64,000 bases of DNA. Source: Novosphingobium guangzhouense. Its GTDB lineage: Bacteria > Pseudomonadota > Alphaproteobacteria > Sphingomonadales > Sphingomonadaceae. This document shows positions 52,026 through 60,714 of this stretch, one piece after another. Each line of letters starts with the position of its first letter. Position 1 is the first letter of the stretch. The position numbers and the translations under genes are program-made. The notes under the pieces were generated by a model. It did not search any database and had not been told where the DNA came from. It was given only the letters and a program-made list of their open reading frames with translations. The DNA lies in contig NZ_LYMM01000051.1 in NCBI RefSeq assembly GCF_002896965.1, forward strand, positions 1 to 64,000. Direction: 5' to 3'.

Positions 52026-54116
52026 TCAGAGAAACTCGTCCGCCGCGTCGTGGCTATCCCCGCCGCTGGTCGTGGCGGACGGGGTTTCCTGCCGGGGCAA
52101 TGCGATGGCGGGTGCCTCTGCGAAAGGCTTGACCCCGAACGCCGGGTAGATTTCAGAGGGGAAGTAGATCGTCCCGTCCTTCACCACCATGGCGATGCGG
52201 TGCAGTTCGGTCAGGTCGTTCAGCGGATTGCCCGGCAGAAGCAGGAAGTCCGCCCGCTTGCCGCGTTCTATCGAACCCAGTTCCTGATCGTTGCCCATGT
52301 AGCGCTCCGGCCCGATCGTGCCGATACGCAGAACGTCGGCCGCGGGGATGCCCGCCTCGCCATAGATCTCCAGCTCGCGATGAACCGACAGGCCGGTGCC
52401 ATCGTCCGTCCCCGGAAGCAGTGTCACGCCGCGATCGTGGAGCCGTTTGACCACGCGCTTCACCGCATCGAACGCCCCCTGATAGGCGGCATCGTCGCCC
52501 GGTCCGGTCAGCGGCGCGATGCCCTGGCGACGGCGGCGCTGCAGGCCGATCGGCAAGTGATCGATATAGCTTGCCACTGCCGGAGCAGGCTTGCCGTCAC
52601 GGCTGAGCATCAGCAGCTCCAGCGTCACCGCCGTGGGGTCGAGCGCGATGTGCTTCGCCACCATGGTGTCCAGCGTGGACTTCACGCGCGGTGTATCAAG
52701 GTCCAGCCCCGCAGTGCGCCGCATTGCCGTAAGACGCAGCGGGGTGCGGGTATCCTCCTTGATGTCGAGCACCCAGCCCAGCATCAGCTGGTTGATATGG
52801 GTGATCTCGTCATAACCGGCAGCGATCATCGCGTCGGCATTGGTGAAGGCGGGAACATGCCCGGTCAGCCCCATGCCCAGCCGCTTCGCCTCCTTCGCGA
52901 TCGCGGGCACCCAGGCGGGGTTCATGCTGTTGTAGATCTTGATCTGCCAGTAACCGCGCGCTGCGTACCAGCGCACCGCCTCCAGCGCCGCCGCCTCGCT
53001 GTCCACCACGATGCCGTGGCGCGCGGAATAGGGGCTGCGCCCTTCGAGGAAGCCGTTGGGCGTGATCCGGGGGCCGGCCACTTCACCCTTGCCGATACGG
53101 TCGATCAGGCCGGGGAGGAAATCGTTGTGATTGCCCATGTCGCGCACGGAGGTGACCCCGGCCGCGATGTAGAGCATCGCCGATTCCAGCCCGATGTGCG
53201 AATGCATGTCATGCAGGCCCGCCAGCAGCGTACCGCCCTTGCCGTCGATCAGGGCCTCGCCGGGGGTGGCGGGCTCGTCAAGCGGCTGGATGCCGGTGAT
53301 GCGCCCATGGGCAAAGACCACCGACACCGGATCGCCCAGCGCACCGCTTGCCGGATCGAACACACGCACGTTGCGAATGCGGACCGACGCATCGACATTG
53401 TGGGCAAAGCGCTTCTGCAAGGCTGCATAGCGCGCGGCGGTCAGCCGGGTGCCCAGTTCGTTAAGCGCCGGAACTTCTGCCTCATGCCCTTCGCGCACGG
53501 TAGCGCCGCCGCTGCCCAGAGTGGCGAACAATTCACCCTTCGCGTCCAGCAGGATCATTTCGGGCGAAAGGTCGATGCCGCTGATCGAATAGGCTTGGTA
53601 CTTGCGGCCGGCGATCGTCGCCGGGCCGAGCTTTTCGATGGCCAGTTCTCCGCCGGGGAACGCCGCCATGCGCCCGTCGGCGTCCCTCAGCAATGCGCGG
53701 GCGTATAGCCCCAGTGCCCAGGGGCTGGCGTTCTGGCCGACGTAAAGAGCAGGGCCACTTGCGGTCGTCTGCCTCTCTCCCATGGAATCGGTCCAGCGAA
53801 CGGACGTACCTTCGCGCGCGAAGCGTTCGTGGACATCGCCGCCGAACGTCGCCTTGCCATCAAGCGTCCAGATGGCCGGCAGTCCGTCGCGCCCCAGTTC
53901 GATGGCTTCGCGCATGGTCGGGCCGCGACCGTTGTTCTTGACGTCATATTCGATGGCAACACGCGCACCCTGCACGTCCGCATCCACGAACCCAACCTTT
54001 TCGCCATTCGAGACGACGCTGTAGCGCACGTGCTCTGCGTAGGCAGGAGCGGCCAGAAGCGTGGAGGCGAGCAGGCTCGAAGCGAACAGCGCGGCGCGCA
54101 GGGGCATGCGAAACAT
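52026..54116 (-). CDS. Exported amidohydrolase with a large N-terminal domain
   Basis: 696 residues with a signal peptide (MPLRAALFASSLLASTLLAAPAYA). Residues about 28-250 are a beta-rich domain not needed for the TIM barrel; from ~250 the amidohydrolase fold begins (VRIRNVRVFDPASGA) with metal ligands in GLHDMHSH, a lysine in WQIKIYN, GHVPAF, EITHINQL and the aspartate in LPGTDDG, and closes with the standard RGKRADFLLLPGNPL. Members split C-N bonds of amides, lactams, peptides or imino acids. The ATG overlaps the stop of the cyclodeaminase-like gene (TGATG), so the two are translationally coupled and may act on one substrate. Confidence 0.88.
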   Translation of the reverse strand: MFRMPLRAALFASSLLASTLLAAPAYAEHVRYSVVSNGEKVGFVDADVQGARVAIEYDVKNNGRGPTMREAIELGRDGLPAIWTLDGKATFGGDVHERFAREGTSVRWTDSMGERQTTASGPALYVGQNASPWALGLYARALLRDADGRMAAFPGGELAIEKLGPATIAGRKYQAYSISGIDLSPEMILLDAKGELFATLGSGGATVREGHEAEVPALNELGTRLTAARYAALQKRFAHNVDASVRIRNVRVFDPASGALGDPVSVVFAHGRITGIQPLDEPATPGEALIDGKGGTLLAGLHDMHSHIGLESAMLYIAAGVTSVRDMGNHNDFLPGLIDRIGKGEVAGPRITPNGFLEGRSPYSARHGIVVDSEAAALEAVRWYAARGYWQIKIYNSMNPAWVPAIAKEAKRLGMGLTGHVPAFTNADAMIAAGYDEITHINQLMLGWVLDIKEDTRTPLRLTAMRRTAGLDLDTPRVKSTLDTMVAKHIALDPTAVTLELLMLSRDGKPAPAVASYIDHLPIGLQRRRRQGIAPLTGPGDDAAYQGAFDAVKRVVKRLHDRGVTLLPGTDDGTGLSVHRELEIYGEAGIPAADVLRIGTIGPERYMGNDQELGSIERGKRADFLLLPGNPLNDLTELHRIAMVVKDGTIYFPSEIYPAFGVKPFAEAPAIALPRQETPSATTSGGDSHDAADEFL

Positions 54117-55069
54117 CAGGCGAGCGAACTCCGGTAAAGATGGGCGGCGGCGGCAAGATCCTGTACCGCATGGCCAAGAGACTTGTAGACGGTGATGTCC
54201 TGATCAGAACGCCGCCCCTCAATGCGTCCGAGCAGCACTTCGCCTATCTCCCCGACGATGTGCGCATCTTCGATAAGGCCGCTGTCCCTGGCCACCAGGA
54301 ACTCCGCAGCCGCATCCAGCGCCGAGGCGCGGCTGTCGGCGATATAGCGGCTGTTGACCACAAGCGCGCTGTCGACCTCGACCGGGCCGGGACCGCTGGA
54401 GCCGACAAGGTTGACGTGGGTTCCGGGCTTCACCCACTCCCCCCTGACAACAGGTTCGGATGCCGTTGTGAGAGTGCAGATGACGTCCGCAACGCCCGCC
54501 GCCGCGCGCAGATCCGTCGCGGGCTCTGCGTTGAGGTGGGCATATTCGGCAGCAAGCGCCGCAGCCTTTTCCGGCGAACGGCCCCAGATGATCACGCGAT
54601 CGAAATCGCGCACCAGCGGCAGCGCCTTCAGGTGGGTATGCGCCTGCCCGCCCGTGCCGACGATCAGCAGCGTGCGCGCATCCGCGCGGGCCAGTGCATC
54701 GGTGGCCACAGCGGTTGCGGCGGCAGTGCGGATATGGGTGATCTCTTCCGCATCGGCGACGCAGACCGGACGGCCTTCCTCGGGCTCGAAAAGGACCACA
54801 AGGCCCCGGTGACGCCGGAGGCCCGGAGAACGCGGATCGGCGAAGACGCTGATGGTCTTCGTACCGAACATGTCGTGTTCACCGAGCGCTCCGGGCATCT
54901 GAGCAAAGGTGCGACCCGGGCCCAGCGAAAGCATCGTGCGCAGCAATTGCCGCGTCTCCCCCGAGGAGAGCGCCTTCATCGCCTTGCGCACGACAGCGAT
55001 GCAATCAGGGTAGGACAGCTTTTCGCGCACCGCCTCGCTGTCGAAGATCGTCAGCTCATCGCGTTTCAT
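54116..55069 (-). CDS. Ornithine cyclodeaminase / mu-crystallin family protein
   Basis: 317 residues from MKRDELTIFDSEAVREKL; AAAGGA eight bases upstream. The Rossmann loop VGTGGQAHTHLKAL, the substrate region TRQLLRTMLSLGPGRTFAQMPG and the conserved K of FGTKTISVF are present. Family members act on imino acids: ornithine to proline, alanine dehydrogenase, ketimine or delta-1-pyrroline-2-carboxylate reduction. It is coupled to the exported amidohydrolase and divergent from an Lrp regulator, so amino- or imino-acid catabolism is likely. Confidence 0.87.
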   Translation of the reverse strand: MKRDELTIFDSEAVREKLSYPDCIAVVRKAMKALSSGETRQLLRTMLSLGPGRTFAQMPGALGEHDMFGTKTISVFADPRSPGLRRHRGLVVLFEPEEGRPVCVADAEEITHIRTAAATAVATDALARADARTLLIVGTGGQAHTHLKALPLVRDFDRVIIWGRSPEKAAALAAEYAHLNAEPATDLRAAAGVADVICTLTTASEPVVRGEWVKPGTHVNLVGSSGPGPVEVDSALVVNSRYIADSRASALDAAAEFLVARDSGLIEDAHIVGEIGEVLLGRIEGRRSDQDITVYKSLGHAVQDLAAAAHLYRSSLA

Positions 55070-55198
55070 CGGTGCCGTCCTTTCATTCCCTGTACGCACT
55101 TCCTAACCGCAACCCCGGCTTAATGCTTGCTCGACTTGCCGCATTTGCCTAGGCTACACGGAAATTCAATGCATCGATGACAGGGATGGCGCATAATC

Positions 55199-55675
55199 AT
55201 GGCGGAGGCACTTGACCGGCTGGATCTCAAGATCCTCGACCGGCTGCAGATCGATGCGTCGGAATCGTCAAGCGAGATCGCAGAACGGGTCGGCCTTTCG
55301 CAATCGCCCTGTTGGCGCCGCATCCAGCGGCTTAAGGAAGAAGGCTATATCAAGGCGCAGGTCGCCGTGCTGGATCGCGAAAAGTTCGGCGAAAGCATGT
55401 ATATCTTCGCCCAGCTCAAGATGGGCCGCCTGAGCGACGAAGCCCGGGAAAGCTTCATCCGCGCGATCGAGGATATTCCCGAAATCACTGAGGCCTATAC
55501 GCTTTTCGGCGAAATGGACGTGATGCTCAAAGTTCTGGCGCCCAGCATGGCATGGTATCAGAACTTCACCTTCCGCCGGCTCCTGCGCCTGCCGGGGGTG
55601 GAGGATATCCGCTCCACGGCGACATTGTCGGAGATGAAGTGCACACACCGGCTGCCGTTACCGTCGGCGCCCTGA
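55199..55675 (+). CDS. Lrp/AsnC-family regulator (first copy)
   Basis: 158 residues. N-terminal helix-turn-helix (LDLKILDRLQIDASESSSEIAERVGLSQSPCWRRIQRLKEEGYI) and a RAM/AsnC ligand domain (IPEITEAYTLFGEMDVMLKVLAP). Divergent from the cyclodeaminase-like gene with a 129-base gap, it probably controls that operon in response to an amino acid. Its last 18 bases overlap the end of the EamA gene. Confidence 0.9.
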   Translation: MAEALDRLDLKILDRLQIDASESSSEIAERVGLSQSPCWRRIQRLKEEGYIKAQVAVLDREKFGESMYIFAQLKMGRLSDEARESFIRAIEDIPEITEAYTLFGEMDVMLKVLAPSMAWYQNFTFRRLLRLPGVEDIRSTATLSEMKCTHRLPLPSAP

Positions 55676-56575
55676 CAAGGCGAAACCCACGCCTACCAGC
55701 ACGAAGCCGCCAAGTCCGGTAAGGCTTATCCGCTCCTCCAGCAGGCCGGCGGCGAACACCGTCCCGAAGACCGGCATCAGGTAGAAGAACAGCCCTGCGC
55801 GCCCCGATCCGATGAGCGCAACGCCCCTGTTGAACAGGAAGAATGCCAGAACCGAAGGGCCCAGCGCCAGATAGCCGAGCGCGGCCATCCCCTTCACATC
55901 GCCCAGCGGCAACGCGGTGCCCGCCGCGATCTGAAAGGGCAGCATGATCAATGCAGCAGCGGCGAATGACAGGAACAGGAAACTTGCCGGGTGGATCGGC
56001 GGGCGGCGGCGCAGCAAAGTCGCGTAACAGGACTGAGACAGCATCGCCCCCCCCGCCAGCAATGTCCCGGCGTTCAGCGCACCGCCGGCCCCCGGCTTGG
56101 CCAGAACCACGAAAAGCACCCCTGCCAGGGCAAAGGCCATGGCGCCAATCTGCTGCCTGCTCACGCGATCGCGAAACAGCAGGAACCCGAAGGCGACGAT
56201 CGCGGTGGGCATGGCAGACTGGACAAGCAGCGCCGAAGTAGCATCAGTCTGACGCAGCGCGATGTAGGCCAGCGTGTTGCTGCCCGCCAGACCCAGCGCG
56301 GCCAGCAGAAACAGCGTAGGCCAGTTGCCGCGCAAAGCGGGAAGGTCCGCCTTCAGGTGCGGCAGCGCAAAGGGCAGCGCGATCGGCATGGCCAGCGCCC
56401 ACCGCCAGAACGACAGGCTTACCGGCACCATCCCGGCAGGCAGGGCACGGCCAAGCACGAAGTTGCTCGCCCACAGCGATGCGGCCAGCGTGAGCAAAAG
56501 GTATGGGCGATTCCAGAGCCCGGGCGCAGCATCCGCCTGCGTCCCGGCCTGCAACCTGATCGTATCGACCGGCAT
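55658..56575 (-). CDS. EamA/DMT-family transporter
   Basis: 305 residues with ten hydrophobic segments in two EamA repeats (about 25-155 and 165-300; FVLGRALPAGMVPVSLSFWRWALAMPIALP and the second-half GSGRAGLFFYLMPVFGTVFAAGLLEERI). The family exports amino acids, purines or other small molecules. It lies between two Lrp regulators, which fits an amino-acid exporter. An N-terminal extension of ~18 polar residues precedes the first span. Confidence 0.88.
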   Translation of the reverse strand: MPVDTIRLQAGTQADAAPGLWNRPYLLLTLAASLWASNFVLGRALPAGMVPVSLSFWRWALAMPIALPFALPHLKADLPALRGNWPTLFLLAALGLAGSNTLAYIALRQTDATSALLVQSAMPTAIVAFGFLLFRDRVSRQQIGAMAFALAGVLFVVLAKPGAGGALNAGTLLAGGAMLSQSCYATLLRRRPPIHPASFLFLSFAAAALIMLPFQIAAGTALPLGDVKGMAALGYLALGPSVLAFFLFNRGVALIGSGRAGLFFYLMPVFGTVFAAGLLEERISLTGLGGFVLVGVGFALSGRRR

Positions 56576-56612
56576 GAAAGGGCTTTCGACAAAAGTGAAC
56601 GCCCGTCATTTT

Positions 56613-56725
56613 ATGCTGCAATGCACACAATGTCCGTGTGGATGGCCTGCGATTTTACGCCTTCAAGCACAGATGGCGCATTTTCATGGCATGTTTCGCA
56701 TCAACGGTGCACAATGCTGCAATGC
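56613..56725. repeat. 12-bp direct repeats in the EamA/Lrp control region
   Basis: ATGCTGCAATGC occurs at 56613-56624 and 56714-56725; the second copy contains the start codon of the Lrp gene. GCACACAATG and GTGCACAATG lie beside them. This is the pattern expected of an autoregulated Lrp operator. Confidence 0.45.
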
Positions 56726-57216
56726 CACGTGACCTTGACAACTTCGATCTCAAAATCCTGGAATGCTGGCAGGAGCGGGGCGACATCGGCCCGGTAGAGA
56801 TGAGCGAACTGGTTCACCTGTCCGCCTCCCAATGCTCCCGCCGGATGCAGCAACTGCGGATTGGCGGGTATGTGTCGCGCATTTCGGCCGTTCTTGACCG
56901 GGAAAAGCTGGACATCGGGGTCACTGCCTACATCATGGTGACCTTGCGCTCTCACGAAGCGGATTGGCTGGCCAAGTTCAACCGCCGCATCGACGCTCTT
57001 GCTGAAGTGCTGGAATGCCAATCCCTGACGGGTGAAGCAGATATCATTCTCAAAGTCGCCACGCGCGATCTTGCCACGTTCAACCGGTTGCTCGTCAACG
57101 AAATCCTTGCCGCGCCGGAAGTCGCGACTGCACGCTCAAGCATCGTGCTTGAAGACCTCAAGAGCACCACGGCGCTACCCACACGCTACGCACGGGACCG
57201 CTACAGTCGCGCATAA
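56722..57216 (+). CDS. Lrp/AsnC-family regulator (second copy)
   Basis: 164 residues from MPRDLDNFDLKILECWQERGDIGP; earlier in-frame ATGs lie inside the likely operator. Helix-turn-helix (MSELVHLSASQCSRRMQQLRIGGYVSRI) and the RAM domain (LECQSLTGEADIILKVATRDLATF) are present. It differs from the copy at 55199 and is divergent from the EamA gene, whose expression it probably controls together with its own. Confidence 0.88.
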   Translation: MPRDLDNFDLKILECWQERGDIGPVEMSELVHLSASQCSRRMQQLRIGGYVSRISAVLDREKLDIGVTAYIMVTLRSHEADWLAKFNRRIDALAEVLECQSLTGEADIILKVATRDLATFNRLLVNEILAAPEVATARSSIVLEDLKSTTALPTRYARDRYSRA

Positions 57217-57305
57217 ATGATGCTCGACACCCCGGCGCGGCGCCTCATTACGCGACGCCAATGCCGCGCGGCCTCGATACGATGGCTGGCAGGAGGATTA
57301 TGACC

Positions 57306-59009
57306 ATGCCCGATCGCCGCGTCGCCCTGTCCCTGCTCTGCGCCCTGCCTGCCGTGATTGTCGGAGCCTCGGCAAGCGCCGCGCCAGAGCCGAATCTGCG
57401 CGTAACGCTGGCGCCCGCCAGGCCCGATGCGGACCAGCATGTGCGCTACGTCGACGTCACGGTGACAGCCGAAGGCATGTCCGGGGCGCAAGGAGCTCCC
57501 CTGCTGCGCCTCCCCCTCGTCGCCAACACCGTGGTCACCAGCGGCGCGCAGATCACCGGCCTGACCATCAGCGACCGGCAAGGCACGATCGCCGCGCGTG
57601 TCGAGGACATCGACGAGGACGCTTCGAACCGCACACGTTTCTGGCGTGCGCCGCGCCAGATCGAAGGCACCGTCACAATACAGTACCGCGTTCCTGTCGA
57701 TGCCGACGCCCCGCCTCTGGCACTGCCCCAGTATGAAATGCGCACCGAACTTGGCGGCTTTTCTGCGGCAGGCAACGCGTTCCTGATCCTGCCGGATGAC
57801 AAGACGCCGCGCCGTGCCAGCGTGGAATGGAATTTCTCCGCCTATGGTCCGGGCGGCAAGGGCGTTTCCAGCCTTGGCGTAGGAAACGCCGCCAGCCGCA
57901 CGGCTCTTCCGGCCGGCGACCTTTCCTCGATGTATTACATGGGCGGAAAGCCCGGTGTGCATCCTCCCGCTGCGGATGGCTTCTTCGCTGCATGGCAGGG
58001 CACACCGCCCTTTCCCATGACGCCGCTGATGGACTGGGCTTCGGACCTGCACCGATATTACGGCACTTTCTTCGGCTATGCCCCGCCCAGCTTCGGCGTG
58101 TTCGGCCGCACCAATCAGCGCAATCCCGGCAGCGGGATCGGCCTGACCGACAGTTTCGCCTTTACCTTCAACGACACTTCAAAACCGGCTGAACTGCGTT
58201 CATTGCTGGCGCACGAAATGCTGCACGCCTGGGTGAACTCGCTTGAAGCATCGATGGACGCGGCCGGAGGGCTGGACCGTTCGTGGTTCGGAGAGGGACT
58301 GGCGGTTCACTATCAGCGCCTGCTGCCATACCGCGCCGGCCTGATCACCGCAGAGGATTTCCTGTCCGACCTCAACGAAACGGCGGCGCGGTATTATACC
58401 AACATCAAGATCAACGTGCCCAATGCGGATATTCCGGCAGGGTTCTGGCGAGACACCCGCATCCGTGTGCTGCCTTATGATCGCGGCTCACTCTATTTTG
58501 CCGCCACCGATGCCGCTATCCGCCGTGCAAGCGGTGGCAAGCGTTCGCTCGACGACCTTGTGCGCACGATGCTGGCCGAACGGCGCGCTGGACGGCCGAT
58601 GGACGAGGCGCTCTATCGCCGCCTGCTGAAAGCAGACCTTGGGGATGCAGGCATCGCCGCTTTCGAAGCTATGCTGAGGGGGCAAGTGGTACTGCCGCCC
58701 TCGGATGCGTTCGGCGCACAGTTTCGCCGCGTGGAAAAGCCGCTCAGGCGCTTTGACCTGGGGTTTGATCCCGCTTCGCTGCTGGCGCGCCCGAAGATCG
58801 TGAAGGGGCTTATTCCCGGATCAAATGCTCAGGCGGCGGGCCTGCGCGAAGGGGATGAAATCCTGAACACCTTCTCGCAAGACGGGCTGCAGGGTGATCA
58901 ACAAGCGTTCCTGTCTCTGGAAGTGAAGCGCGGCGATGAAAAGCTCAGCTTGCGCTACCAACCGCGCGGCGAAACGGTTTCCGCTTATCAGTGGGAATCC
59001 GCACAATGA
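57306..59009 (+). CDS. Exported M61-family aminopeptidase with PDZ domain
   Basis: 567 residues from MPDRRVALSLLCALPAVIVGASASA, a signal peptide; GGAGG nine bases upstream (an ATG at 57300 is also possible). The zinc site is HEMLH in LLAHEMLHAW with the distal glutamate in WFGEGLAVHY. A beta-rich N-terminal domain precedes it, and the C-terminus has a PDZ-like repeat (VKGLIPGSNAQAAGLREGDEIL). M61 enzymes are glycyl aminopeptidases and relatives. It adds a periplasmic peptidase to a region that has M16 and M13 enzymes as well. Confidence 0.87.
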   Translation: MPDRRVALSLLCALPAVIVGASASAAPEPNLRVTLAPARPDADQHVRYVDVTVTAEGMSGAQGAPLLRLPLVANTVVTSGAQITGLTISDRQGTIAARVEDIDEDASNRTRFWRAPRQIEGTVTIQYRVPVDADAPPLALPQYEMRTELGGFSAAGNAFLILPDDKTPRRASVEWNFSAYGPGGKGVSSLGVGNAASRTALPAGDLSSMYYMGGKPGVHPPAADGFFAAWQGTPPFPMTPLMDWASDLHRYYGTFFGYAPPSFGVFGRTNQRNPGSGIGLTDSFAFTFNDTSKPAELRSLLAHEMLHAWVNSLEASMDAAGGLDRSWFGEGLAVHYQRLLPYRAGLITAEDFLSDLNETAARYYTNIKINVPNADIPAGFWRDTRIRVLPYDRGSLYFAATDAAIRRASGGKRSLDDLVRTMLAERRAGRPMDEALYRRLLKADLGDAGIAAFEAMLRGQVVLPPSDAFGAQFRRVEKPLRRFDLGFDPASLLARPKIVKGLIPGSNAQAAGLREGDEILNTFSQDGLQGDQQAFLSLEVKRGDEKLSLRYQPRGETVSAYQWESAQ

Positions 59010-59056
59010 CCGCTCAACCCTTGAAGATCCATACCAGTCGAAATGGCTGATAAGGA

Positions 59057-59102
59057 TATATGCATACAATTGAACACTTTGAATTCAATTTATATGCATA
59101 TA
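59057..59102. repeat. AT-rich 18/19-bp inverted repeat
   Basis: TATATGCATACAATTGAA (59057-59074) mirrors TTCAATTTATATGCATATA (59084-59102) with one extra base and a mismatch. It is the most AT-rich spot in the window and lies 32 bases before the L,D-transpeptidase-like gene. It may be an operator, promoter or insertion scar. Confidence 0.5.
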
Positions 59103-59133
59103 GCCGCTTCAATAAAACCTGCGGCGTTCCCAT

Positions 59134-59850
59134 ATGAAGATCATGTCACAGCATGATACGACCATAAATCGCAGGGCGATTATGCTGGCCGGCGCCGCTC
59201 TTGCGGTTGGTGCCTGCTCTCGCTCGTCTTCAACCCTGCGCTCCGCCACGCCACTCAGCGCGCCGACCTTGCCTCCGAAGGGGCGTCTGCCGAGCGTGCC
59301 CGCGATGGTACGCCAGGACGCCCCCAACGCCGTGTTCTCAACGGTCAGTCCGGCACTGCTTGGCAAGGCGCTTGCCTCGCTGGATCGCCATGGCAGCCGG
59401 ATTAAACACCGCGACCGCATCGCGATCGTCGATTTCTCTGCCCCGTCATCGGACGCACGGCTGCATTTCCTCGACGTGGTCGGCGGCAAGGCGTCGCGAC
59501 TTCTGGTAGCCCACGGATCAGGTTCAGACCCCCGCCATACGGGCTATCTGGAGCGGTTTTCCAACGCGTTCGGGTCCAATGCGTCGAGCGAGGGCGCTTA
59601 TCTGACGCAGGACTATTACGTGGGCAAGCACGGCCGCTCGCAACGGCTTATTGGGCTGGACGCCACCAACAACAACGCTCTCGACCGCGCTGTGGTGGTG
59701 CACAGCGCCTGGTATGCCAACGAGGACATGATCAGGGCACACGGCAAGCTGGGCCGCAGCCAGGGTTGCTTCGCGGTGGGCGAGAACAAGCTGGACGATG
59801 TGTTTTCGTTTCTCGGCCAGGGCAGGATGATCTTCGCGGCACGATCCTGA
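59134..59850 (+). CDS. L,D-transpeptidase-like (YkuD_2) lipoprotein
   Basis: 238 residues. The N-terminus INRRAIMLAGAALAVGAC has both a twin arginine and a lipobox, so a Tat-exported lipoprotein is likely. The catalytic region carries VVHSAW (histidine) and LGRSQGCFAV (catalytic cysteine), the pattern of the murein L,D-transpeptidase catalytic-domain family. GYLERFSNAFGSNASSEGAYL and YYVGKHGRS are typical of the subfamily. It would act on peptidoglycan peptides or be an inactive relative; the histidine and cysteine are both kept, so activity is plausible. Confidence 0.85.
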   Translation: MKIMSQHDTTINRRAIMLAGAALAVGACSRSSSTLRSATPLSAPTLPPKGRLPSVPAMVRQDAPNAVFSTVSPALLGKALASLDRHGSRIKHRDRIAIVDFSAPSSDARLHFLDVVGGKASRLLVAHGSGSDPRHTGYLERFSNAFGSNASSEGAYLTQDYYVGKHGRSQRLIGLDATNNNALDRAVVVHSAWYANEDMIRAHGKLGRSQGCFAVGENKLDDVFSFLGQGRMIFAARS

Positions 59851-59924
59851 TCGCAGGAACCCGCAACCTTGCATTCGCCCGCTCGTTGGTTCCGACAGGC
59901 AATGCCCGCGGAGAATGCACAACG

Positions 59925-60563
59925 ATGATCATCGTACACCACCTGGAAAACTCTCGCTCGCAACGCGTGTTGTGGATGCTGGAGGAACTCGGGATGCCTT
60001 ACGAGGTCAGGCGCTATGAACGCGACCCGGCGACGATGCTGGCCCCACCTGAACTTCGCCGGATCCACCCGCTGGGCAAGGCGCCCGTCATCGTCGATCA
60101 CGATCCTTCGGGCGCCGAACGCATCGTCGCCGAAACCGGTGCGATCGTTGAGTATCTTGTCGCGAAGGCGGACGGGCGACTTGGCAAGCCTTACGCAGAC
60201 GACGCGGCGCTGCGCTACCGCTACTTCCTGCATTACGCGGAAGGTTCCCTGATGCCTCCGTTGCTGGTCAAGCTGGTCCTGGGTCGCATTCCGCTGCTGG
60301 GCAAGGCGGCGCAGAAAAAGCTGCAGCCGATGATCGACGTTCATCTGGACTTCGTGGAGCGCGAACTGAACGCAAGACCGTGGTTTACCGGCGACACCTT
60401 TACCGCGGCGGACATCATGATGAGCTTTCCCCTCGAAGCAGCCAAAGATCGTGGCGGCCTTGATATCGGGCGCCCCGCGACGCTGGCGTGGCTAGACAAG
60501 ATTCACGCGCGGCCCGCATATCAGGCGGCGCTCGCAAAAGGCGGACCTTACCGATACGCCTGA
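59925..60563 (+). CDS. Glutathione S-transferase family protein
   Basis: 212 residues from MIIVHHLENSRSQRVLWMLEEL; the longer frame overlaps the upstream gene. N-terminal thioredoxin-like domain (LGKAPVIVDHDPSGAERIVAETGAIVEYL, with the proline and serine/threonine for glutathione) and a helical C-terminal domain (ARPWFTGDTFTAADIMMSFPLEAA). Enzymes of this group conjugate or dechlorinate xenobiotics or cleave ethers. It may support the catabolic island, but no co-transcription is evident. Confidence 0.87.
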   Translation: MIIVHHLENSRSQRVLWMLEELGMPYEVRRYERDPATMLAPPELRRIHPLGKAPVIVDHDPSGAERIVAETGAIVEYLVAKADGRLGKPYADDAALRYRYFLHYAEGSLMPPLLVKLVLGRIPLLGKAAQKKLQPMIDVHLDFVERELNARPWFTGDTFTAADIMMSFPLEAAKDRGGLDIGRPATLAWLDKIHARPAYQAALAKGGPYRYA

Positions 60564-60605
60564 ATCCAGGATTCATTTAAGATCACTCTGCAGCCCTCTT
60601 CTTTT

Positions 60606-60627
60606 GTTGCGCTGCAGCGCAACTTTT
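60606..60627 (+). terminator. Rho-independent terminator after the GST gene
   Basis: GTTGCGC pairs with GCGCAAC around TGCA and is followed by TTTT. It lies 43 bases after the stop on the same strand. Confidence 0.75.
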
Positions 60628-60714
60628 CCGTAGGCGCAGGCCCCATCCGGCGCTAGTCAACCGGGCATGTCGTAACCGGCGAGGGTCCATCCTTCGCCGC
60701 GAAAGGATTGCCCG

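Noticed and set aside
52014..53708. 564-codon plus-strand frame opposite the amidohydrolase
   Set aside because: Antisense shadow, arginine-rich, without motifs, while the minus-strand frame has a signal peptide and metal-binding motifs.
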